The notes beneath the pieces were generated by a model. It did not search any database and was not told where the DNA came from. It saw only the letters and a list, made by a program, of their open reading frames with translations. A stretch of DNA of 19,225 nt from JBEATZ01 sp041178545 (GTDB taxonomy: Bacteria > Planctomycetota > UBA1135 > UBA2386), in the NCBI GenBank assembly GCA_041178545.1, contig JBEGVB010000025.1:1-19225 (forward strand). Direction: 5' to 3'. Positions within the stretch are counted from its first letter, which is position 1, and each line of letters opens with the position of its first letter. Shown piece by piece: positions 1-6,037 of this stretch. The position numbers and the translations under genes are program-made.

Positions 1-165
1 GCCGAATGTCTTGTGGCAGTCCTTGCAGCGGAAGCGCGGGACCAGGTGCGACCGGCAGGCAACGGCATAGGCACCGTGGCGGTGCCAGAAGCGCGGTCGG
101 GGATCGCTGTGGTTGGGACAGCCACGGTTGGGGCAACGGGGAGGGACAAAACGACGGACATCCAA
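1..165 (-). CDS. Zinc-ribbon protein, transposase-like N-terminus (partial)
   Basis: The first 55 codons are visible and the gene runs off the left edge. The product begins LDVRRFVPPRCPNRGC and carries a CPNxxCPNH pair, then an aromatic and basic stretch (RFWHRHGAY) and a second pair, CKDCHKTF, giving a four-cysteine zinc ribbon of the kind found at the N-terminus of IS1-type and related transposases. No ATG or GTG lies between the upstream in-frame stop and a TTG at 163-165. That TTG is preceded by a strong AAGGAGG five bases away, so it is the likely start. The ribosome binding site lies inside a long hairpin (170-210). The catalytic part lies outside the window, so the transposase label is inferred from the ribbon alone. 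A DNA-binding regulator is the alternative. Confidence 0.6.
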   Translation of the reverse strand, partial: MDVRRFVPPRCPNRGCPNHSDPRPRFWHRHGAYAVACRSHLVPRFRCKDCHKTFG

Positions 166-169
166 GACA

Positions 170-210
170 GCCTCCTTGTCGCGCGCGAACTCGCGCCTGC
201 GACAGGAGGC
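170..210 (-). promoter_or_regulatory. Hairpin enclosing the ribosome binding site of the zinc-ribbon gene
   Basis: The 41-base segment folds on itself. The outer arms (170-176 with 204-210) pair over 7 bp. After a one-base bulge, 178-182 pairs with 199-203. After a two-base bulge, 183-187 pairs with 192-196, with a further A-T pair (188-191) possible at a very tight loop. One arm contains the AAGGAGG used by the TTG start at 165, so the folded RNA would hide the ribosome binding site. Several transposase genes are known to be kept silent this way. The pairing is seen directly; the regulatory role is inferred. Confidence 0.55.
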
Positions 211-256
211 TGTGCAACCGAATCAGTCCCGGTGACAGGATCCCACAACTCCGCGA

Positions 257-1000
257 TCAGTATTCGAGAATGGACACTGTGCAGCCCGGCTCCCCCCGCC
301 CCAGCGCCGCCGCCAGCGCCGCCAGCGACCCCGCGCCAGCTCGAAGGCCATGGTGCGCGAGCAGGCTGGCACCAAGTGCATCGGTCCCTGGCACCCAGGG
401 CACTTCCACAACCGCGGCACCATGTCCGCCCGCCACCAGTCCTGATGCAACGGCCGCACCGAGACCCGGCACGACGTGGACCACAGCAGCGTCCCACGGC
501 ATGGCAGAGGCGAGCTCGAGCCCAAGGGTGGCAAGACCTGCTGCCACGTCTGGGTGTTCGGCCCCCGGCAGCAGGGTGAACCCACCACTCCTGCCCAAGG
601 CCCACGCCGCACCAGCTGGGTCTTCCACACAGACAACCTCCGCTCCGAGGTGTGCAACAGCAGCAGCCTCCATCGATCCCAGGGGCGCTCGCACGAAGAC
701 CCGCAAGGGCAACCGGCACGACGCAGCTGCAGCAGCAGCACTGACCACCGATCCGCTGCCCTCGACCCATGCAAGCCCCACGGGCCTGCCCATGGATCGC
801 AGCATGAAGTGCAGGTGGCCACGGAACCAAACGGACCCACCCGGCTGCAACAGTTCGGGCTTGATGCGCACGTCTGCGGCATGGGCAAACCCTGGCAGCA
901 ACAGGCCCCCGATCAGGGGAGTGGCCACGAGGTGACCGCGCAGACGGACGGCTGCCGCACGAACGGCCTCTGCATCGGGACGGCACGCTGCGTCGCTCAT
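257..1000 (-). CDS. Threonine-dehydratase-fold protein lacking the PLP lysine (probable pseudoenzyme)
   Basis: The product is 247 aa and follows the fold-type II PLP enzyme pattern: RLRGHLVATPL (residues 19-29), then KPELLQPGGSVWFRG (47-61), a region matching the ASAGNHAQG loop (WVEGSGSVVS, 78-87), LGAEVV, a match to the AGxGTxGLE segment (AAGLATLGLEL), and a worn phosphate loop (VVPGLGAAVASG) in place of GGGGL. In active threonine/serine dehydratases the motif GSFKxRG supplies the Schiff-base lysine; here residue 58 is Trp. The PLP-contacting Asn of SAGNH is Ser. The protein is also shorter than the roughly 320-residue catalytic domain. The ATG at 1000 has no clear ribosome binding site. It lies 47 bases downstream of comF and may be co-transcribed. 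Catalysis is unlikely. A structural or regulatory role, or slow decay of an old gene with an intact frame, are both possible. Confidence 0.7.
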   Translation of the reverse strand: MSDAACRPDAEAVRAAAVRLRGHLVATPLIGGLLLPGFAHAADVRIKPELLQPGGSVWFRGHLHFMLRSMGRPVGLAWVEGSGSVVSAAAAAASCRLPLRVFVRAPLGSMEAAAVAHLGAEVVCVEDPAGAAWALGRSGGFTLLPGAEHPDVAAGLATLGLELASAMPWDAAVVHVVPGLGAAVASGLVAGGHGAAVVEVPWVPGTDALGASLLAHHGLRAGAGSLAALAAALGRGEPGCTVSILEY

Positions 1001-1047
1001 GGCAACATCATCGAGCGTCCCCGTTCGCGCCGCAACGAACGTTCACC

Positions 1048-1791
1048 TCAGGTGGACACGTCCGACGGCGCACTGGCGCAGGCAGTGAGCAGTGCCACCT
1101 CGACGGCCCCGTGCTCGAGCAGGACGCGGGAACATGCACGTGCAGTCGCGCCGGAGGTGGTGACGTCGTCGACGAGCAGGACCCGCCGTCCCCGGACACG
1201 ACTCCTCCCTCGCAGGACAAAGGCACCCTCGACGTTGGCCCCCCTGCCGAGCACCCTGGGGTCGCCTTGGGGCAAGGTTGCACGGGATCGCACCAGTTGC
1301 CTCGGATGCAGCGTGAGTCCGTGGTCCGCAGCCACCCCTGCCCCGAGCCAAGCCGCTTGGTTGAAGCCACGCTGCCGCTCTCGCGACCGGTGCAGGGGCA
1401 CGGGAACGACGACCGGCTTGCGCCACGGCCCCACGAGGCTCGACCGGACGACGTCGGTCATGGCCGCGGCAAGGTGGAAGCCCGCCCCCCAGTCCGACTC
1501 GAACTTGAGGCGCCGCACCATGGCTCCTCCGGTTCCTGCATACCGATAGGGTGCACGGGCCCACGCGATGGAACGCAAGGCCGAGTGCGCAGAGGGACAC
1601 GGGCGCCCCGGCACCAGCAGGGTCTCGCCACACCGACTGCAAGAGGGCTGCATCCTCCGCTCGAGCCGGGCCACGCAGGCTCGGCACAGCATGGGATGGT
1701 TCACCCCGCAACCCGGGCAGTGGGATGGCGCAACAGCATCGAGCAGGGCCCCGAGGAACTCGTCCCAGAACCGGGAGAGAAGTCGCTGCAT
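1048..1791 (-). CDS. comF: ComF family phosphoribosyltransferase-like protein
   Basis: This is a 247-aa protein of typical ComF length. Its N-terminus holds cysteine pairs of a zinc-binding module (CPGC at 25-28, CRAC at 36-39, CSRC at 51-54). The family signatures follow in order: MVRRLKFESD (91-100), the PVPLHRSRERQRGFNQ block (130-145), an R-T-x-x-Q-like segment (RATLPQ), and the PRPP-binding loop VLLVDDVTTSGAT (204-216). ComF proteins are needed for DNA uptake in naturally competent bacteria and are thought to act in the cytoplasm on incoming single-stranded DNA, although they are widespread in non-competent species. It lies between a three-helix membrane protein (63-base gap) and the PLP-fold protein (47-base gap), all on one strand. 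No other competence gene is nearby, but type IV pilus ATPases, which can power DNA uptake, lie a few kb away. Confidence 0.9.
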   Translation of the reverse strand: MQRLLSRFWDEFLGALLDAVAPSHCPGCGVNHPMLCRACVARLERRMQPSCSRCGETLLVPGRPCPSAHSALRSIAWARAPYRYAGTGGAMVRRLKFESDWGAGFHLAAAMTDVVRSSLVGPWRKPVVVPVPLHRSRERQRGFNQAAWLGAGVAADHGLTLHPRQLVRSRATLPQGDPRVLGRGANVEGAFVLRGRSRVRGRRVLLVDDVTTSGATARACSRVLLEHGAVEVALLTACASAPSDVST

Positions 1792-1854
1792 GCCCCACGG
1801 TGCGCAGCCCAGTGCCCTGGTCGCATGCCCACCCAGACTGCCGCGAGCGCGGGC

Positions 1855-2427
1855 TCAGCGCGGGGCGAGGGGGCTGATGTCGCGCAGCCTGCGCGAACGG
1901 TCAGCGATCCCGTTGCCCTGCCTCGGCTGCGCAGAGACTCCGAGTGCAAGGCGCACCTTGTGGACGTACTCCTCGACGGTCATGTCCGGGGTGTGGACGA
2001 CGCCAAGCATCTCGCCCACTTCCTTGGTGAGGGCCATGTTGTCGGTGAACGACCATGCATTGCCCTGGAAGAACTGGCGCAGGAGCTTGCGGAAGGCGCG
2101 GCGCGAACTGTAGGCGCCGAACGCGTAGACGATGCCCGCGACGGCGATGATGCCGGCACAGAAGCCAAGGGTGACGATCTCGTCGGCAACGCCCTCCCAG
2201 GTGCCCATCGTCTGCAGCAGGAAGCCTGCAGTGAGGAACAAGAACCCGATCATGACCTGCATGTTGTTGAGAGCGGTGTCTCGCACCTTCTCAAGGCTCT
2301 TGGCCCCGACCCCGAGGGCGTCCTCGATGGCCTTCAACGGCTCCCGCAACCGGATCGAGTTCGCAAGGAAGAACACACCCACGACGTTGCAGGTGAGGCC
2401 GATGACCGCAAGTTCCGGGGTTTGCAT
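1855..2427 (-). CDS. Unknown membrane protein with three predicted helices
   Basis: The 190-aa product has three hydrophobic spans, at about residues 6-23, 57-74 and 84-104. A 30-residue amphipathic stretch separates the first two (LREPLKAIEDALGVGAKSLE). The C-terminal half is soluble and basic and probably cytoplasmic (SSRRAFRKLLRQFF, then a mixed helical region). I recognise no family. The ATG at 2427 is the first plausible start; no Shine-Dalgarno is evident. It lies downstream of the phosphatase and helical-repeat pair (121-base gap) and upstream of comF (63-base gap), all co-directional. The reading frame is supported by alternating hydrophobic and charged segments on the same strand as confident neighbours. 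Confidence 0.7.
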   Translation of the reverse strand: MQTPELAVIGLTCNVVGVFFLANSIRLREPLKAIEDALGVGAKSLEKVRDTALNNMQVMIGFLFLTAGFLLQTMGTWEGVADEIVTLGFCAGIIAVAGIVYAFGAYSSRRAFRKLLRQFFQGNAWSFTDNMALTKEVGEMLGVVHTPDMTVEEYVHKVRLALGVSAQPRQGNGIADRSRRLRDISPLAPR

Positions 2428-2548
2428 GGCTACGAGGGCGGGCCCGGTGCACGGGCAGCCACAGGCGACTGGCCTGCGACGTGTGGAAAACTACCCCCAT
2501 GCCGTGTGGAAAGTCCAGTGGCACGGCCACGATCCTGCCGCAGTTGGT

Positions 2549-3472
2549 TCAGCGCACGTCGCGCATCTCGGCCCAGACCTTCCGACGGGAGTCCTCGGGC
2601 GGGGCCTTCTGGAGCAACCACTCGAGATGGGCGTCGCGCTTGCGCAGGCAGTTGGCACGCTCCGACTCCTGGATCCCGGGACTGGCCGCGAGCAGGTGGT
2701 TGGCGTAGGCGGCAAAGTTGCGCACGTCGAGCAAGGCAGGTGCCTCGCCCAGCAAGGGCTCCAGGTACCGCAGGGCCTCCGCAGGTCGACCCGCCTGGAG
2801 CTCCTGGACGACCAACAGCAGGGCGAGTTCCTCCGGCGGTTGCTCGTACTCGGCGACCACGCTTGCGACCTCCGCTGCCGGGGTGGACTCGGAGAACTGC
2901 TGGACGAGCCTCGCAAAGCGCCCGTCGCGCGTGTCCGCGTGCCTGCCGACGAGCAGCTCCGCGACGCGGCCCTTGGCAGCATCGTCCTGCGCCCGGATGG
3001 CGGCCTGCAACGCGAGTCGCAGGTCCGCGGGGTCGGAAGAGAGCGCGTAGGCCGCCTCCGCCGTGTCGAGAGCCTTTCGCGCCCTGCCAGGGTCACCACC
3101 GCGCTGCTGCGAACGCAGCAAGCACCACGCAACCAGGTGGAGTTCGACTGCAGTCCCGTCGCCGAGGAGCACGAGCGGCTCGAGGTCCCGCAGGGCCTGC
3201 TCCTCACGACCGCGCTCGATGTCGATTCGGGCGAGCGCGACCCGCAGTGCGCGGTTGGACTCATGCCCCTCGACCTTCCGGATCCGGGTCGCGAGGGCAG
3301 AGAGCTCGCTGGAGTCCGGGCTCGGCTTGGCGATTTCCGACTCGACGTCCGCGACCAGTTGGTCAACTGCCGCGGCCCGCTGGCCCGACTCACGCAGGAG
3401 CTTGAACCCGTAGCCGCCGAGCGCGAGTGCCAGCAGCACGACCGCAACGAGGACGCCACGGGAACCGCTCAC
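2549..3472 (-). CDS. Membrane-anchored helical-repeat (TPR-like) protein
   Basis: The product is 307 aa and opens with a single hydrophobic helix (about residues 6-22, GVLVAVVLLALALGGYG) flanked by an N-terminal arginine, so it is probably an anchor with the rest outside the membrane. The remainder is almost all alpha-helical, with Ala/Leu-rich paired helices resembling degenerate tetratricopeptide repeats (ALARIDIERGREEQALRDLE, LLVVQELQAGRPAEALRYLE). The start is a GTG whose last two bases overlap the TGA of the upstream phosphatase gene (GTGA), which points to translational coupling. TPR-like proteins usually act as scaffolds, so a role in presenting partners to the phosphatase pathway at the membrane is a reasonable inference. 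The exact family is not recognised. Confidence 0.75.
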   Translation of the reverse strand: MSGSRGVLVAVVLLALALGGYGFKLLRESGQRAAAVDQLVADVESEIAKPSPDSSELSALATRIRKVEGHESNRALRVALARIDIERGREEQALRDLEPLVLLGDGTAVELHLVAWCLLRSQQRGGDPGRARKALDTAEAAYALSSDPADLRLALQAAIRAQDDAAKGRVAELLVGRHADTRDGRFARLVQQFSESTPAAEVASVVAEYEQPPEELALLLVVQELQAGRPAEALRYLEPLLGEAPALLDVRNFAAYANHLLAASPGIQESERANCLRKRDAHLEWLLQKAPPEDSRRKVWAEMRDVR

Positions 3473-4833
3473 GGGCCCACCAACTTGACTGCAATCATGG
3501 TCACGTCATCCTGGGGACCGGCACCGCCGGCGTGGGCCTCGACTGCACGACGGACGGCATCGAGGATCTCGCGAGCGCTCCTTGACCGGTTCTCCTGCAG
3601 CACGGCAAGCAAGCGGTCATCGCCGAAGACCTCGCGCGAGGGGGACATGCACTCGTCGATGCCGTCGCTGCGCAGCAACAACACGTCCCCCGGCTGCAGT
3701 TGCACCGGCGGACTGGCCTCGTAGACCTGCCCCCCCATCACCCCGAGCACCATGCCGGTCTTTTCCATGACCGTGGCACCGGACTCGCGACTCAGCACCA
3801 GACCGGGGTGGCCTGCGTTGACGTAGCGCAGGGTGCGCGACACGGGGTCCAACACCACGAGCAGGAGCGAGAGGAAGTTGCCTGCCTCGACACTCTCGAC
3901 GAGACGCTGGTTGAGCCTCGTGACGACCTCCTGCGGCGCGACGTCGAGTTCGAGGTAACTGCGCATCGCGGCCTGGGACGCATGGCTGAGGAGGGATGCA
4001 CCCAGTCCGTGTCCGGTGACGTCGCCCACCATGAGGGCGACCCGGTGGTTGGACATCGGCACGATGTCGTAGGCGTCCCCGCTGGCCTGGTCAGCCGCAG
4101 AGAAGTGGAGTGCCAGGTCCAGCCCCGGGATGGCCTGCGGCACCTTGGGCAGGAGGTGACCCTGGATCCGCCGCGCCACCTCGACATCCTTCTGCAGCCG
4201 CATCTTCTCCATCGAGTCGCGGTGGAGCCTCGCGTTCTCCAGGCTGACCGCAAGCTGCGCGGAGATCGCCTCGAACAAGGCAAGGTCCCTCGGCGTGAAC
4301 TCCCTGCGCAACGCACGCGAGTCGACGTAGATGGCACCGATGGTCCGGTCGCGGACGACCATGGGGGTGCACATGACGGCCCGCAGCTTGAGGTCGTAGA
4401 CGGACTGCCCCAGTTCGAGCGCCTCCTCGTCCGACTGGACCACGCTTCGGACTGCCGCCCCCTGCTCCATGCAGCGGCGCAGCACACTGCGGCTGTAGGT
4501 GATGGGACCGACAAGGTCCCTGCCCTCGCGGTCGCGCGCCATGCGGACGACGACGCCCTCCGGCGCACTGCCGAGGAAGAGGATGGCCCGCTCGGCCCGG
4601 GTCACCACGAGGGACCGGTCGACGATGTCGCCCAGGACGGCGTCCAGGTCGATGTTGGCACTGACGGCCGCGATGGTGTCGAGCAGGACCTCGAGGGACC
4701 GCGCGTCTTCTCGCGGATCACCGGTGAGGAGGCCCGACTTGGGGCGGTCCGCCGTGAGTGCATCGGCCCCGCGCGGCGCCGTCTGCCCCGCGTCCGCCAC
4801 CCTGCCCTTGCGCCAGAAGAAGAACCGCTTCAT
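3469..4833 (-). CDS. GAF-SpoIIE protein serine/threonine phosphatase (RsbU-like)
   Basis: The product is 454 aa from the ATG at 4833. A GAF domain spans about residues 45-200 and ends in IGAIYVDSR...FTPRDLALFEAISAQLAVSLENARL. A short helical linker with the SpoIIE-family segment ARRIQGHLLPKVPQ (220-233) leads into a PP2C/SpoIIE phosphatase domain (about 240-452). Metal-binding aspartates are present in SGDAYD (D253), VGDVTGHGLGASL (D271), RSDGIDE (D390) and QDDVTMIAV (D442/D443). Such enzymes dephosphorylate STAS anti-anti-sigma proteins in partner-switching pathways, and a STAS gene lies divergently next door (4929). Earlier in-frame ATGs at 4869 and 4905 are possible; 4833 is chosen because the extra N-terminal residues resemble no family sequence, and no ribosome binding site decides it. 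The stop overlaps the next gene's start. Confidence 0.92.
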   Translation of the reverse strand: MKRFFFWRKGRVADAGQTAPRGADALTADRPKSGLLTGDPREDARSLEVLLDTIAAVSANIDLDAVLGDIVDRSLVVTRAERAILFLGSAPEGVVVRMARDREGRDLVGPITYSRSVLRRCMEQGAAVRSVVQSDEEALELGQSVYDLKLRAVMCTPMVVRDRTIGAIYVDSRALRREFTPRDLALFEAISAQLAVSLENARLHRDSMEKMRLQKDVEVARRIQGHLLPKVPQAIPGLDLALHFSAADQASGDAYDIVPMSNHRVALMVGDVTGHGLGASLLSHASQAAMRSYLELDVAPQEVVTRLNQRLVESVEAGNFLSLLLVVLDPVSRTLRYVNAGHPGLVLSRESGATVMEKTGMVLGVMGGQVYEASPPVQLQPGDVLLLRSDGIDECMSPSREVFGDDRLLAVLQENRSRSAREILDAVRRAVEAHAGGAGPQDDVTMIAVKLVGP

Positions 4834-4877
4834 GCCGAGCACGGAACTGTAGCCAACTTCGTTGCGCATGGGCCGTG

Positions 4878-4896
4878 GCCGCGCCAAAATCGCGGC
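4878..4896. promoter_or_regulatory. Inverted repeat and weak promoter-like boxes between the divergent phosphatase and STAS genes
   Basis: The arms GCCGCG and CGCGGC are perfect inverted repeats around a 7-base A-rich spacer (CCAAAAT) in the 95-base region between the divergent starts. On the plus strand TTGCGC at 4862-4867 and CAAAAT at 4885-4890 are 17 bases apart, a weak match to a sigma-70 promoter 38 bases before the STAS ATG. An operator controlling both genes is possible. If the phosphatase starts at 4905, the element would lie inside its coding region. Confidence 0.3.
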
Positions 4897-4928
4897 GCAG
4901 TCCATACCCCCGCCGGATACAGTTCCCC

Positions 4929-5687
4929 ATGAAGATCGACAAGAACGTTCACGAGGACTACGCCGTCCTCACGCTCAAGGGCGAGTTCGACACCTACTAC
5001 TGCCCCTTGCTCCAGGAGGAAGTGGAAGGTCTCGTGGAACAGGGCATCTCGCACCTGTTGCTGGACATGCGTCTCGTCAAGTTCATCAACTCGACGGCAC
5101 TCGGCGCGATCATCAAGGCCCACAAGCGCTGCAAGGCCGAGGGCGGCGAGATGGTGATCTCCTCCGCCTCCAACTTCGTGCGCGACGTGATGGGCAAGGT
5201 TGGGATCGACCGGCTGGTGCCGGTGTTCGAGAACGAGGCCGACGCAACCAAGGCCATCGTCAAGGCTCTCAACTCTCGCGAGCTCGCCGGCCAGGCTCCG
5301 GTCGACCAAGAGAAGGTCATGATCACGTTCCCCGACGACGTGCGGAACCAGATGATGGGCGGCAAGAAGGTCCTGCTCGGCACCATGTCGAACGTGGACG
5401 GGACGCAGGTCACGTTCCAGTGGAACGGGACCAAGCAAGGCGTCAACCAGGACCAGGCCAAGCAGCTCTTCTACTCCGGTAGCATGCTCGACCTGAAGTT
5501 CCAGGTCCGCATGATCAAGAAGGGTTTCTTCGAGGCCCCCGCCAAGGTGGGAAGCCTCGAGCCAACCTCGGACGGCGGCGTGCGGGTGTCCTGCACGTTC
5601 ACCAAGCTCGGCGAGTCGGACCGTTCCGCCCTCAACCAGTTCGCCGAGGACATGGCGTTCCTGAAGCGCCAGCTGCCGGGCACCTGA
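4929..5687 (+). CDS. STAS domain protein with PilZ-like C-terminal domain
   Basis: The product is 252 aa. Residues 1-105 form a STAS (anti-sigma factor antagonist) domain: beta strands around YAVLTLKGEFD, then HLLLDMRLVKFINSTALGAIIKAHKRC, matching the fxDSSGLG signature. The position phosphorylated as Ser58 in SpoIIAA is Thr56 here (NSTALG). After a short linker, residues about 107-250 look like a PilZ-type barrel with a C-terminal helix (VRVSCTFTKLGESDRSALNQFAEDM), but the c-di-GMP motifs are poor: there is no clear RxxxR, and the D/NxSxxG site reads NVDGTQ. The ATG is 23 codons beyond the first base of the divergent phosphatase's longest frame. The adjacent RsbU-type phosphatase would be the obvious enzyme to act on Thr56. 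The partner kinase is not next door. The STAS call is strong; the PilZ call is moderate. Confidence 0.88.
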   Translation: MKIDKNVHEDYAVLTLKGEFDTYYCPLLQEEVEGLVEQGISHLLLDMRLVKFINSTALGAIIKAHKRCKAEGGEMVISSASNFVRDVMGKVGIDRLVPVFENEADATKAIVKALNSRELAGQAPVDQEKVMITFPDDVRNQMMGGKKVLLGTMSNVDGTQVTFQWNGTKQGVNQDQAKQLFYSGSMLDLKFQVRMIKKGFFEAPAKVGSLEPTSDGGVRVSCTFTKLGESDRSALNQFAEDMAFLKRQLPGT

Positions 5688-5699
5688 TGGTTCCAACCC

Positions 5700-5717
5700 C
5701 TGCTGGGCCGCCAGCAG
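5700..5717 (+). terminator. Possible terminator hairpin of the STAS gene
   Basis: CTGCTGG and CCAGCAG pair perfectly over 7 bp around a GCCG loop, starting 12 bases after the STAS stop codon. No T-run follows, so this may be a processing or Rho-assisted site and not a strict intrinsic terminator. Confidence 0.35.
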
Positions 5718-5754
5718 CCAAGACGGTGCCTCTGACTGGTTCTGCGGCCTTGTC

Positions 5755-5786
5755 CTGAAGGCTGAAAGAGCCCTGAAGGCCGAAAG
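5755..5786. repeat. Near-direct 14-base repeat
   Basis: CTGAAGGCTGAAAG (5755-5768) recurs as CTGAAGGCCGAAAG (5773-5786), 13 of 14 identical with a period of 18 bases. It stands next to the tandem palindromic repeat that follows. Confidence 0.7.
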
Positions 5787-5793
5787 CGATGGA

Positions 5794-5821
5794 TCTGGAT
5801 CCAGCCCTCTGGATCCAGCCC
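5794..5821. repeat. Two exact tandem copies of a 14-base unit containing a 10-base palindrome
   Basis: TCTGGATCCAGCCC occurs twice without a gap. Each copy carries the self-complementary CTGGATCCAG (5795-5804 and 5809-5818), so two identical palindromes are spaced by 14 bases. The second half also pairs with 5828-5836. This could be a protein-binding pair of sites, a repeat relic, or part of an RNA fold. Confidence 0.75.
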
Positions 5822-5874
5822 AATGACGGGCCTGGAAATGGGCTCCATGAGCCCTCAGCCTGCCAGCCCAACCG

Positions 5875-6009
5875 CCATCGAACCCTGCGATCCTCGTCGG
5901 CAGCGTACGGCTGGTGGAGCTCTCGGATGCACCAGCATGGGCTGCGGTGCGACAAGGCCAAGCACCCCAGACAGGGGCCGCAGCCCAGCAACCGAGGCGC
6001 CAGCGATGG
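5875..6009. ncRNA. Candidate structured RNA element (strand undetermined)
   Basis: Nested complementarity is visible. CCATCG 5875-5880 faces CGATGG 6004-6009; GCTGG 5910-5914 faces CCAGC 6000-6004 (sharing one base with the first); CTCGG 5922-5926 faces CCGAG 5992-5996 and, past an A-A mismatch, TGC 5928-5930 faces GCA 5988-5990. A perfect 10-bp stem follows, TGGGCTGCGG 5938-5947 with CCGCAGCCCA 5978-5987. Directly inside are two small hairpins, TGC/GCA (5948-5950, 5962-5964) and CCCC/GGGG (5965-5968, 5974-5977), forming a three-way junction with no unpaired linker. No known RNA family was recognised. High GC content produces chance stems, so only comparative data can confirm it. Confidence 0.35.
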
Positions 6010-6011
6010 AA

Positions 6012-6028
6012 CCCGGCGCGGCGCCGGG
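6012..6028 (-). terminator. Possible terminator hairpin downstream of rpmH
   Basis: CCCGGCGC and GCGCCGGG form a perfect 8-bp stem around a single-base centre, beginning 9 bases after the rpmH stop on the minus strand. TTCC follows, which is not a full T-run, so termination strength is uncertain. Confidence 0.35.
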
Positions 6029-6037
6029 GCGCGCGTC

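Larger units (their letters stand above)
5688..6037. other. Gene-free 350-base stretch between convergent STAS and rpmH genes, rich in repeats and complementary arms
   Basis: No convincing gene is seen on either strand; the open frames crossing it have no recognisable protein pattern and run antisense through rpmH. It holds, in order: a hairpin just after the STAS stop (5700-5717), a 14-base near-direct repeat (5755-5768 and 5773-5786), a tandem 14-base palindrome-containing repeat (5794-5821), a hairpin 5840-5854 (GGGCTC/GAGCCC), and a nested fold at 5875-6009. tRNA, RNase P RNA, SRP RNA and tmRNA signatures were looked for by eye and not found. Confidence 0.6.

Noticed and set aside
1111..3405. 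A 764-codon open frame on the plus strand
   Set aside because: It runs antisense to comF, the membrane protein and the helical-repeat gene, has no recognisable motifs and is the kind of long spurious frame common in GC-rich DNA.
4834..4905. Upstream in-frame ATGs for the phosphatase (4905 and 4869)
   Set aside because: They would add residues with no family resemblance and push the gene into the divergent promoter region; 4833 was preferred, though this is not certain.
5700..5730. Resemblance to the SRP RNA GCAGCCAAG segment
   Set aside because: The essential GGAAGGAAGCAG tetraloop and asymmetric-loop sequence is missing; a simple hairpin explains the match.
5828..5860. Resemblance to the conserved RNase P RNA segment (GGAAA near GGGCTCC)
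   Set aside because: The invariant GAGGAAAGTCC is absent and no matching downstream P4 strand or 3-prime signature was found.
5870..5895. tRNA-like T-loop (GGTTCGATG on the minus strand)
   Set aside because: The flanking bases do not form a T stem, and no acceptor, D or anticodon arm can be built around it.
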